Shown piece after piece: positions 6,319-15,234 of a stretch of 64,000 nucleotides of DNA (positions are counted from its first letter, which is position 1; each line of letters begins with the position of its first letter). The notes under the pieces are model-generated. The model worked only from the letters and a program-made list of their open reading frames with translations, ran no database searches and had not been told where the DNA came from. This DNA comes from Ideonella margarita (GTDB lineage Bacteria; Pseudomonadota; Gammaproteobacteria; Burkholderiales; Burkholderiaceae_C): contig NZ_JBBUTI010000016.1 of the NCBI RefSeq assembly GCF_038066635.1, positions 1-64,000 on the forward strand, given 5' to 3'. The position numbers and the translations under genes were made by a program.

Positions 6319-8598
6319 ATGCGCTTTCCCAGCTCCCTGACCCCGGTGGCCCTGGCCACCACCCTGTGCCTGTCGGCCATCACCGCCCAGGCCCAGACCG
6401 CTGAAGCCGCTCCGGCGAATGACGGCCTGAAGCTCGACCAGGTCGTGGTCACCGGCACCGCCGTGGCCCGCACGAAGATGAAGCAGAGCGTCTCGCTCAG
6501 CACGGTCGACAGCGAACAGATTTCCAACTCGGTGGCCGCCAGCGCCACTGAAGTGCTGCGCACGGTGCCCGGCCTGCGCGCCGAAGCCACCGGCGGTGAA
6601 GGCAATGCCAACCTGGGCGTGCGTGGTCTGCCCATGTCTGACGGCGGTGGCCGCTACGTGCAGCTGCAGGAAGACGGCCTGCCCGTGATCCTGATCGGTG
6701 ACATGTCGTTCGCGACCGCCGACCAGTTCCTGCGCGCCGACTTCATGACCGAATCGCTGGACGTGGTCCGCGGCGGCTCGTCCTCCACCCTGACGACCAA
6801 CGCCCCCGGCGCCATCGTCAACTTCAAGAACAAGACCGGCAAGGAAGCGGGCGGGGCCATCGGCGTGAGCGCCGGCCTCGACCACGACCAGCAGCGCGTC
6901 GACTTCGCCTACGGCGGCAAGCTCGGCGACAAGCTGTACTTCCAGATGGGCGGCTACTACCGCACCGGCGAAGGCGCCCGCAACACCGACATCAAGGCCG
7001 AGAACGGTGGCCAGTTCCGCGCGTCGATCACCAAGGAACTCGACAACGGCTACATCCGCCTGAACCTGAAGAGCCTGGACGACCGCACCCCGACCTACCT
7101 GCCGGTGCCCGTCACCACCTCGGGCAGCACGATCAACGCCATCGCCGGCATCGATCCGCGCAATGCGTTCTTCGTGAACTCGGCCTTCGGCCAGGACAAC
7201 ATCGTTGACCGCAACGGCAACAAGGTGTCGTCGAACCCGCGCGACGGCCTGCACGTCAAGGTGAACTCGATCGGCCTGGAAGGCCAGTTCAACCTGGGCA
7301 ACGGCTACACCCTGACCGAGCGCTTCCGCAAGAGCGACATCACCGGCCGTTTCATCGGCGTGTTCCCGGCCGGCAGCCAGCCGACCAACTACACCGGCAC
7401 CACGCCCGTGTTCTCGGCGCACATTTTCAATTCGACGCTGGATGACATGGGCAATGTCTTCAACGACCTGCGTCTGCAAAAGGAAATCCGCCTCGACGCC
7501 GCTTCCAAGCTGACCGTCACCGGTGGCCTGTTCACCGGCATCCAGAACGTCGGCCAGACCTGGTACTGGAACCGCTACAACGTCGGCCTGACCGGCAACG
7601 GCGCCAAGCTGTACGACAACACCGGCGCGGTCACGACCAACCCGGTCGGCGACGCCACCACCACCTGGGGTGGCTGCTGCTTCCGCAGCCTGGACGTGCA
7701 AGTGGCCGCCACGGCCCCTTACGCTGCCATCAACTACGACGCAGGTCCTCTGAGCCTGGACGCCAGCGTGCGTCTGGACAAGCAGCGCGGCACCGGCACC
7801 CAGAAGTTCGGTGATGCCGCCACCGGCACCTGGGCTGCAGGCGGCCCGGGCAACATCAGCTACAAGACGGACGCCACCTCGTGGTCCTTCGGTGGCAACT
7901 ACGAGTTGCAGAAGAACCTGGCCGTGTTCGCCCGTGCCAGCCGCGGCGCATCGTGGAAGTCGCCGGATCGCGTGGTCTGGGACACCAGCATCAACAACGG
8001 CACCAGCCCGTACCCGATCAACGAAGTGGACCAGTTCGAAGCTGGCGTGAAGTACCGCACCGGCGGCCTGAGCGCCTTCATCACGGCCTTCACCGCGAAG
8101 ACCAAGGAAGGTGCCGGCTACGAGGTCACCACCCAGACCGTGAAGAGCAACTCGTACACGTCGAAGGGCATCGAGGCTGAGCTGGCCTACCGCACCGGTG
8201 ACTTCAAGGTCATCGGCGGCGCCACCCTGACCGACGCTGAAATCACCTCGGGCAGCAACTCGGGCAAGACCCCGCGTCGTCAGGCCAAGCTGGTGTACCA
8301 GGTCGCACCGTCCTACACCTTCGGTGCTCTGGAAGTGGGCGGCTCTGTGGTCGGCACGACCAAGTCGTACGCCCAGGACGACAACGTCGTGATCCTGCCG
8401 GCCTACATGACCGTCAACGCCTTCGCCAACTACGAGTTCGCACCGAACACCGTGGTGTCGGTGGGTGTGAACAACCTGTTCAACAAGCTGGCCTACACGG
8501 AAGCCGAAGGCCAGGGCAACCTGGGCGACAACCCGCTGTACATCGCTCGTGCCATCAACGGCCGCACGATCAAGGCATCGCTGAAGTACAGCTTCTGA
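6319..8598 (+). CDS. TonB-dependent outer-membrane receptor (probable sucrose receptor)
   Basis: The product has 759 residues. A signal peptide ends near A-Q-A-Q at 23-26. A TonB box D-Q-V-V-V-T-G lies at about 40-46, followed by the plug domain (E-V-L-R-T-V-P-G-L-R-A-E-A-T-G-G-E-G, then D-V-V-R-G-G-S-S-S) and a 22-strand barrel ending in the aromatic K-A-S-L-K-Y-S-F. It would carry a sugar across the outer membrane using the Ton motor encoded upstream. A C-C pair in W-G-G-C-C-F-R probably forms a loop disulfide. The gene follows the sucrose phosphorylase gene and carries its own LacI-type operator, as suxB does in Xanthomonas. A siderophore role is possible for the family but unlikely here. 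Confidence 0.9.
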   Translation: MRFPSSLTPVALATTLCLSAITAQAQTAEAAPANDGLKLDQVVVTGTAVARTKMKQSVSLSTVDSEQISNSVAASATEVLRTVPGLRAEATGGEGNANLGVRGLPMSDGGGRYVQLQEDGLPVILIGDMSFATADQFLRADFMTESLDVVRGGSSSTLTTNAPGAIVNFKNKTGKEAGGAIGVSAGLDHDQQRVDFAYGGKLGDKLYFQMGGYYRTGEGARNTDIKAENGGQFRASITKELDNGYIRLNLKSLDDRTPTYLPVPVTTSGSTINAIAGIDPRNAFFVNSAFGQDNIVDRNGNKVSSNPRDGLHVKVNSIGLEGQFNLGNGYTLTERFRKSDITGRFIGVFPAGSQPTNYTGTTPVFSAHIFNSTLDDMGNVFNDLRLQKEIRLDAASKLTVTGGLFTGIQNVGQTWYWNRYNVGLTGNGAKLYDNTGAVTTNPVGDATTTWGGCCFRSLDVQVAATAPYAAINYDAGPLSLDASVRLDKQRGTGTQKFGDAATGTWAAGGPGNISYKTDATSWSFGGNYELQKNLAVFARASRGASWKSPDRVVWDTSINNGTSPYPINEVDQFEAGVKYRTGGLSAFITAFTAKTKEGAGYEVTTQTVKSNSYTSKGIEAELAYRTGDFKVIGGATLTDAEITSGSNSGKTPRRQAKLVYQVAPSYTFGALEVGGSVVGTTKSYAQDDNVVILPAYMTVNAFANYEFAPNTVVSVGVNNLFNKLAYTEAEGQGNLGDNPLYIARAINGRTIKASLKYSF

Positions 8599-8620
8599 CC
8601 TGCAATTGCTGATGGCGCAT

Positions 8621-8681
8621 CCCCGGGGCTCAGGCCCCGGGGACGCGGCACAAAAGCCAACGGCCCCTCGGGGCCGTTTTT
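8621..8681. terminator. Double hairpin terminator between convergent genes
   Basis: A first stem CCCCGGGGC/GCCCCGGGG (8621-8629 with 8634-8642) is followed by CGGCCCC-TC-GGGGCCG (8661-8676) and a run of five T (8677-8681). The second is a good Rho-independent terminator for the receptor gene. The regulator gene ends at 8701 on the other strand. Confidence 0.85.
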
Positions 8682-8700
8682 CATTTCAGGAAGCGTCGAT

Positions 8701-9765
8701 TCAGGCCGTGGTGGTCTGCGTGCTCTCGCGCACCACCAGCTCGGTGGGCAGCAGCACCGATTGCGGCCGCTCACCGGCCAGCTGCGACAGCAGGCAGTTC
8801 ACCAGGGCCTCGCCGGCCTCCACGATGGGCTGGCGCACGGTGGTCAGTGGCGGGTGGAAGTGGGCAGCCAGTTCGATGTCGTCGTAGCCGGCCACCAGCA
8901 CGTCCTCGGGCACGTTCACGCCCAGGCTGCGCAGGGTGCTCGTGGTGGTCATCGCCACCAGGTCAGAGCCTGCAAACACCGCGTCGAAAGGCACGCCACG
9001 GGCATGCAGTTCCCGCACGGCGGCCTGCACCGATTCCCGCACAAAGGCCACGGGCAGCATCAGCTGCGGATCCGGCGTGATGCCGGCGCGCTCATGCGCG
9101 TTCAGATAGCCCGCATAGCGCAGGCCGACTTCAGGCAGTTCGGGGTCGCCCAGGAAGGCGATGCGGCGCGCGCCCTGCGCCAGCAGGTGAGCAGTGGCTT
9201 GTTCGCCACCGATCTGGTTGTGGCTGCCCACCGAAGCGTAGATCTGCCCACTCAGCTGCGCGCCCCACACCACCAGCGGCACGCCGCGCAGGGCCATCTG
9301 GTTGAGCTGGTCGTGGTGGTGCCACTGACCGATCAGGATGATGCCCACGGCGCGGCCGGTGCCGTGGAATTGCGCGGCCTGGTCCAGCGTGTTGGCGTCG
9401 ACGCGCGACAGCAGCATGTCGTAGCCGCGGTCGGTCAGGGCATCGGCGATGCTGCCGATGATGGCCAGGAAAAACGGGTCAGACAGGTGCTGCCGGGTTT
9501 CCGGGTCGAACGGCACGATCACGGCGACGGTGCGGTTCTGCTTGAGCCGCAGGTTCTGCGCGCCGACGTTGATCGAGTAGTTCAGCGAGCGCGCCAGTTC
9601 GGCCACGCGCTGCTTGGTGGCGGCATTGACCAGCGGGCTGCCCGACAGGGCGCGAGACACCGTGGACACCGACACCCCGGCCAGCCGGGCGATGTCGGCC
9701 ATTTGCAGGCGAGAAGGGCTGTCGGCGGGGGAGGGCGAAGCAGGTGACTGGGGCGGGCGCGGCAT
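8701..9765 (-). CDS. LacI-family transcriptional regulator of the sugar locus
   Basis: The product has 354 residues. A Pro/Ser-rich lead of about 20 residues precedes a canonical LacI helix-turn-helix, M-A-D-I-A-R-L-A-G-V-S-V-S-T-V-S-R-A-L-S, with the hinge helix near N-Y-S-I-N-V-G-A-Q-N-L-R. A periplasmic-binding-protein-like effector domain follows, with V-A-V-I-V-P-F and late D-A-V-F-A-G-S-D-L-V-A-M and G-Y-D-D-I-E-L-A motifs. It probably represses the receptor gene from the dyad at 6233-6248 and is released by a sugar or sugar phosphate. It is convergent with the receptor gene and shares the terminator at 8661-8681. An in-frame start at the ATG just before A-D-I-A is possible. Confidence 0.9.
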   Translation of the reverse strand: MPRPPQSPASPSPADSPSRLQMADIARLAGVSVSTVSRALSGSPLVNAATKQRVAELARSLNYSINVGAQNLRLKQNRTVAVIVPFDPETRQHLSDPFFLAIIGSIADALTDRGYDMLLSRVDANTLDQAAQFHGTGRAVGIILIGQWHHHDQLNQMALRGVPLVVWGAQLSGQIYASVGSHNQIGGEQATAHLLAQGARRIAFLGDPELPEVGLRYAGYLNAHERAGITPDPQLMLPVAFVRESVQAAVRELHARGVPFDAVFAGSDLVAMTTTSTLRSLGVNVPEDVLVAGYDDIELAAHFHPPLTTVRQPIVEAGEALVNCLLSQLAGERPQSVLLPTELVVRESTQTTTA

Positions 9766-9893
9766 CGGCGTAGGGCATCAAACAGGCGCTTGTGGCGCCT
9801 TGCACGACCATCTGGTTGTGCATCGGGGGTGGGCCACGATGGTAGCCCAGCGATGTGCCCGCCGCGATGCGCAGTCGCCCGGACTCTTGTGCC

Positions 9894-11414
<1,521 letters not shown>

Positions 11415-11499
11415 GGCGGTCTCCGGTGTCGGTTTGGAATGAGGCTTTGGCGCAGTCTAGGCAGCCCGCCCGGCTTTGCCTATGCCGCAGCGCTGGATT

Positions 11500-11523
11500 C
11501 ATTGTTCAGAATGGCGAACAATG
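11500..11523. promoter_or_regulatory. Inverted repeat in the mmsA/LysR intergenic region
   Basis: CATTGTTC (11500-11507) and GAACAATG (11516-11523) are perfect 8-base arms around an 8-base spacer. Such a dyad between a LysR gene and its divergent target is the usual place for a LysR-type binding site. It lies just before the chosen LysR start at 11544, so it would also allow autoregulation. Confidence 0.6.
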
Positions 11524-11543
11524 GGTGGCTCCCAAGGATGACA

Positions 11544-12506
11544 ATGACGCCGCCCCGACACGCTCTCAAATCGCCCGCCCTGTGGGGCCATGTGCATGCC
11601 TTGACCGTGCTGGCCGATGTCGGCAGCTTCACGGCGGCCGCCCAGCGGCTGGGCTTGTCGAAAGCCGCCATGAGCCAGCGCGTGGCCGAGCTGGAGCAGG
11701 CGGCGGGTGTGCCGCTGGTGCAGCGCACCACCCGCAGCGTGCAGCTCACCGATGCCGGCCGCCAGCTGGCTGACGCCACCCGCGGCGCCTTCGACACCAT
11801 CGACCAGGCCTTCAGCGGGGTGCAAGATCTGGCCGGTGAGCCCGCCGGCCGCCTGCGTGTGACCGCCCCCGTGGCGCTGGCCCGGCAGACGCTGGTGCCG
11901 CTGCTGCCGGGCTTCCTGCGCGCGCATCCCCGCGTGCGCCTGGAACTGGATCTGTCCGATGGCCTGCGTTCGCTGGCGCAGGAAGGCTTCGACCTGGCGA
12001 TTCGCCACACCGCCCACCCCCCCGACACGCACGTGGCCTGGCGCCTGCGCTCGACCCGCAGCCTGCTGGTGGCCAGCCCCGATTACCTGGCCCGCCGCGG
12101 TGTGCCGGACGGGCCGGAACAGCTGGCGGCGCACGATTGCCTGCACTACCCCCGCCCCGGCGAGGCGGTGGCCTGGAGCTTCGAGCCGCGCGCCCAGCAC
12201 CCGGACGCGCCGACCGGGCCCGCCCGGCTGAGCGTGGCGCTGCGTGGCCCGATGACCGCCAACAACAGCGAAGTGCTGCGCGAGGCGGCGCTGGCCGGCC
12301 TGGGCATCGCCCTGCTGCCCGATTTTTCAGCGGATGAGGCGCTGGCCCGCGGCGACCTGGTGGAAGTGTTGTCGGGCTGGAGGCCGGTGGGCGGATTTGG
12401 CGACGCCATCTGGGCGGTGCGCCCGCACAGCGCGCAGGTGCCGGTGGCGGTGCGTGCGCTGGTGGCCTGGCTGCGGCACCACCTTGGTGAAGATTCCGTG
12501 AAATAG
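11544..12506 (+). CDS. LysR-family transcriptional regulator
   Basis: The product has 320 residues. The winged helix-turn-helix covers about residues 16-75 (T-V-L-A-D-V-G-S-F-T-A-A-A-Q-R-L-G-L-S-K-A, then R-T-T-R-S-V-Q-L-T-D-A-G). The effector domain begins at about 100 with G-R-L-R-V-T-A-P-V-A-L and contains G-L-G-I-A-L-L-P-D. It belongs to the large subgroup with R-T-T-R-x-x-x-L-T near AaeR/DmlR. The ATG at 11544 is preferred because AAGG lies 6 bases ahead; ATGs at 11511 and 11538 are in frame but are poorly placed. Divergent position suggests that it controls mmsA. The ligand is unknown. Confidence 0.88.
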   Translation: MTPPRHALKSPALWGHVHALTVLADVGSFTAAAQRLGLSKAAMSQRVAELEQAAGVPLVQRTTRSVQLTDAGRQLADATRGAFDTIDQAFSGVQDLAGEPAGRLRVTAPVALARQTLVPLLPGFLRAHPRVRLELDLSDGLRSLAQEGFDLAIRHTAHPPDTHVAWRLRSTRSLLVASPDYLARRGVPDGPEQLAAHDCLHYPRPGEAVAWSFEPRAQHPDAPTGPARLSVALRGPMTANNSEVLREAALAGLGIALLPDFSADEALARGDLVEVLSGWRPVGGFGDAIWAVRPHSAQVPVAVRALVAWLRHHLGEDSVK

Positions 12507-12593
12507 GAAGCTTCCGGCGGTTTCATCGCGGTTTCATGGCGCGCCCGGCGGCCGAAGAATGGAAGGTCCATCCAGCAGTAAGGAGCCCACACC

Positions 12594-14177
12594 ATGGCCA
12601 TGTCGAAACTGTCAGCAGGAAGCATCGGGCGCAGACTGGCGCTGGGCTTTGCCTCGCTGCTGTTGCTGATGGCGCTGGTGGCGGGCTATGCCGTGCTGCA
12701 GCTTCGCGCCCAGGGAGCGAACATCCGGCAGATCGTCGACGTGAACAATGCCAAGGCCAGCCAGGCCCACGCCATGCTCGACAGCATCAGCAGCCAGGCC
12801 ATCCAGGCACGCTCGGTGACGCTCCTGACCGATGTCAGGGAGATCGAGGTCGAGATGGTTGCCTTCCGGGCGGCCCAGAAGCGTTACCTTGACAACGAGG
12901 CCCGTCTGCTGGAGCTGGCCGCTGCCGGCGGAGCGCTGGCGGATGAGCAGGCGCTGATCGACAAGATCAGCAGCACCGGCAAGGTGGCGCGGCCACTGCT
13001 GGAGCAGGCTGCCAAAGAGGGCGAAAGCGGCGCCAATGTCGAGGCGACGCTGACGCTGACCATGCGCGTGCGCCCCGCCGAGCTGGCCTGGCGCCAGGCG
13101 GTGAATGAATACGTCAATCAGCTGGACGCCACCAACCAGGCCACGGCGCAGGCCACGCTGGATCAACAAGGGCGCGCCCTGGGGCTGATCGGCGGCGCAC
13201 TGACGCTGGCGCTGATCGTGGGCGTGGTGGTGGCCTGGCGCATCACCCAGGGCATCAGTGGCCCGATGGGGCGTGCCATGCGGGTGACCGAGCGCATTGC
13301 CGAGGGCGACCTGAGCTCGTCGATCGAGGCCCGTGGCAACGATGAAATCAGCCGCTTGCTGCAGGCCGTGGCCCGCATGCAGGACCGGCTGCGTGAACTG
13401 GTGGGCGGCATCCGCGAATCGGCGGAATCCATCCACACGGCCAGCGCCGAGGTGGCGGTGGGCAACCATGACCTGTCGCAGCGCACCGAACAAACGGCCA
13501 GCCACCTGCAGCAGGCGGCGTCGTCCATGACCCAGCTCAGCACCACGGTGCACCACTCGGCCACGTCGGCCCGCCAGGCCAACGACATGGCGGCGTCTGC
13601 GGCGCAGGTGGCGCGCCGGGGCGGCGAAGTGGTGGGCGCGGTCGTCACCACCATGCAGGACATCAATGCCAGCTCGCGCCGCATTGCCGACATCATCGGC
13701 GTGATCGACGGCATCGCGTTTCAAACCAACATCCTGGCGCTGAACGCCGCGGTGGAAGCTGCCCGTGCCGGCGAACAGGGGCGGGGCTTTGCGGTGGTGG
13801 CCGGCGAGGTGCGCAACCTGGCCAGCCGGTCGGCCGATGCCGCCCGCGAGATCAAATCATTGATCGGCAGCAGCGTGGAAAAGGTGGATACCGGTGCGCG
13901 GCTGGTGCAGGATGCCGGCGCGACGATGAGCGAGATCGTCGACAGCGTGGCGCGGGTGTCGGCCATCATCAACGAGATCACCCATGCGGCCGGTGAGCAG
14001 AGCAGCGGCCTGGACGTGGTGCATGAGTCGGTGAACCAGCTCGACCAGATGACCCAGCAAAATGCCGCGCTGGTGGAGCAATCGACCGCAGCGGCCGAGA
14101 GCCTCAAGGGCCAGGCGCAGCGCTTGTCGGAATTGGTGGGTGTGTTCCGGGGCGTGGAACGGCTGGGGCACCATTGA
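12594..14177 (+). CDS. Methyl-accepting chemotaxis protein
   Basis: The product has 527 residues. A first membrane helix (about 13-35) is followed by a periplasmic four-helix sensor of about 155 residues (to about 190), a second helix near L-I-G-G-A-L-T-L-A-L-I-V-G-V-V-V-A-W, a HAMP linker and a long cytoplasmic coiled coil. The signalling tip is I-D-G-I-A-F-Q-T-N-I-L-A-L-N-A-A-V-E-A-A followed by R-A-G-E-Q-G-R-G-F-A-V-V-A. It relays ligand binding to CheA/CheW. The ATG at 12594 follows AAGGAG. No C-terminal CheR-binding pentapeptide is seen. It stands alone, away from che genes, so its ligand cannot be named. Confidence 0.95.
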   Translation: MAMSKLSAGSIGRRLALGFASLLLLMALVAGYAVLQLRAQGANIRQIVDVNNAKASQAHAMLDSISSQAIQARSVTLLTDVREIEVEMVAFRAAQKRYLDNEARLLELAAAGGALADEQALIDKISSTGKVARPLLEQAAKEGESGANVEATLTLTMRVRPAELAWRQAVNEYVNQLDATNQATAQATLDQQGRALGLIGGALTLALIVGVVVAWRITQGISGPMGRAMRVTERIAEGDLSSSIEARGNDEISRLLQAVARMQDRLRELVGGIRESAESIHTASAEVAVGNHDLSQRTEQTASHLQQAASSMTQLSTTVHHSATSARQANDMAASAAQVARRGGEVVGAVVTTMQDINASSRRIADIIGVIDGIAFQTNILALNAAVEAARAGEQGRGFAVVAGEVRNLASRSADAAREIKSLIGSSVEKVDTGARLVQDAGATMSEIVDSVARVSAIINEITHAAGEQSSGLDVVHESVNQLDQMTQQNAALVEQSTAAAESLKGQAQRLSELVGVFRGVERLGHH

Positions 14178-14202
14178 GCCGGCCACTGAGCCACCACTTC
14201 GC

Positions 14203-14230
14203 AAACGCGACAGAACAAACGCGACAGAAC
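14203..14230 (+). repeat. Perfect tandem duplication of a 14-base unit
   Basis: AAACGCGACAGAAC occurs twice without a gap (14203-14216 and 14217-14230), directly beside a run of A that belongs to a minus-strand terminator. It looks like a slippage product. No function is evident. Confidence 0.8.
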
Positions 14231-14256
14231 AAAAAAAACGACCCAGCCCTTGCGGG
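14231..14256 (-). terminator. Rho-independent terminator read on the minus strand
   Basis: On the minus strand a stem formed by CGACCC-GCCC and GGGC-(T)-GGGTCG with a short loop is followed by eight T. On the plus strand the hairpin is not followed by T, so it does not end the chemoreceptor transcript. No protein gene on the minus strand lies just upstream (higher coordinates), so it would end an unannotated transcript. Confidence 0.7.
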
Positions 14257-14400
14257 CGGGTCGTGCAAGTCCTCCAGGAGGACGTCGTTGGGACCGTGGA
14301 CTCAACGCCATGGGCGTCTCAGTACATGGGTGCAACTCTAGGTGGCGTGCTTGCAGGGCGCCATCCCCCAACTTGGGGTGGTTCCCGCACCAAAGGGGGA
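14231..14400 (-). ncRNA. Candidate small RNA upstream of the minus-strand terminator
   Basis: The 242-base gap between the chemoreceptor and the UPF0149 gene contains a minus-strand terminator with no protein gene to serve. Upstream of it on that strand lie a perfect palindrome GTCCTCCTGGAGGAC (14272-14286), which carries both a Shine-Dalgarno-like GGAGG and its complement CCTCC, and further GC-rich stems. The product would be roughly 100-170 nucleotides. No clear promoter was found and no known RNA family was recognised; the 5' end given is a guess. Confidence 0.35.
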
Positions 14401-14419
14401 TCCGGGGGACAATCGAGCG

Positions 14420-15208
14420 ATGGCTGACAACTTTGCCCCCCTGACCGACGCCGAAATGGCCGAGCTCGAACAATTGCTCGACCGCATCCCCGAGCCCTTC
14501 GAGCCACTCGACTTGATGATGCTCGACGGCTACCTCGTGGGCGTGCTGCTGCAGCCCCAGCAAGTGCCGCTTGAGCAGTGGCTGCGCCACGTCACCGACG
14601 CTGATGGACGCCCCATGCCGCCGAAGGTGGAGGTGGGCCGCCTGGAGGTGCTGGTGCGCCGCCGCCACACCGAGCTGAACCGGGCCATCCACGGCCGCCA
14701 GTGGTTTGACCCCTGGGTGTTCGAGCTCGACGATGACGCCGATCCGCTGGAAACCGTGATGCCCTGGGTGGCCGGTTTCGCCACCGCCATGACCTTCTTC
14801 CCGCAGCTCATGCGCAACGACTCCGCCGCCGTGCTGGAGCCGCTGGCCGTGCTCTACCGGGTGTTCGATCCGGAAGACCTGGAAGACGCGGACGAGTTGC
14901 TCGAGATGATCGAGATGATCGAGCCGCCGGACGATCTGGACGCCGCCGTGGAAGGCCTGGTCACCAGCACCTTGCTGCTGGCCGATGTGTCCCGGCCGCA
15001 ACAGGGCGGTAAATCACCGGCCCCAGCACGCCCTCGCGCCGCGCCGCGCCGGCCGGGTGCTGCCCGTGAGCGCGCGGAAGCGCGTGGCGCCGTGCCGGCC
15101 AAGCGCACCCCGGGTGGTGGCGGTGGTCACGGCGGCGGTTCCGGCCGAAGTGGCGGCGGCGGCGGTGGTGGCGGTGGCCAGCGCGGCTCGGGTGGCTCGC
15201 GCCACTGA
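14420..15208 (+). CDS. UPF0149/YecA-like protein with a basic Gly-rich tail
   Basis: The product has 262 residues. Residues 1-185 form the helical UPF0149 domain: L-T-D-A-E-M-A-E-L-E-Q-L-L-D, L-D-L-M-M-L-D-G-Y-L-V-G-V-L and the late M-P-W-V-A-G-F-A-T-A-M region. Its biochemical role is not known. The family often ends with a Cys-rich SEC-C zinc motif, but here the last 70 or so residues are Pro/Ala/Arg-rich and then almost only Gly, Ser, Arg and His, with no cysteine, which suggests RNA binding. The ATG at 14420 was chosen because homology starts there; a GTG at 14342 is in frame but has no ribosome site. Confidence 0.82.
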   Translation: MADNFAPLTDAEMAELEQLLDRIPEPFEPLDLMMLDGYLVGVLLQPQQVPLEQWLRHVTDADGRPMPPKVEVGRLEVLVRRRHTELNRAIHGRQWFDPWVFELDDDADPLETVMPWVAGFATAMTFFPQLMRNDSAAVLEPLAVLYRVFDPEDLEDADELLEMIEMIEPPDDLDAAVEGLVTSTLLLADVSRPQQGGKSPAPARPRAAPRRPGAARERAEARGAVPAKRTPGGGGGHGGGSGRSGGGGGGGGGQRGSGGSRH

Positions 15209-15234
15209 GCAGCCGCTCAGCCACCACAGCCTGT

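Noticed and set aside
8624..8642. CCCCGGGG-rich stem as an operator of the LacI regulator
   Set aside because: It lies between the ends of two convergent genes beside a terminator, with no promoter to control.
14257..14330. Small minus-strand protein starting at the ATG near 14312
   Set aside because: The frame runs straight through the terminator hairpin and has no ribosome site; an RNA is more likely.
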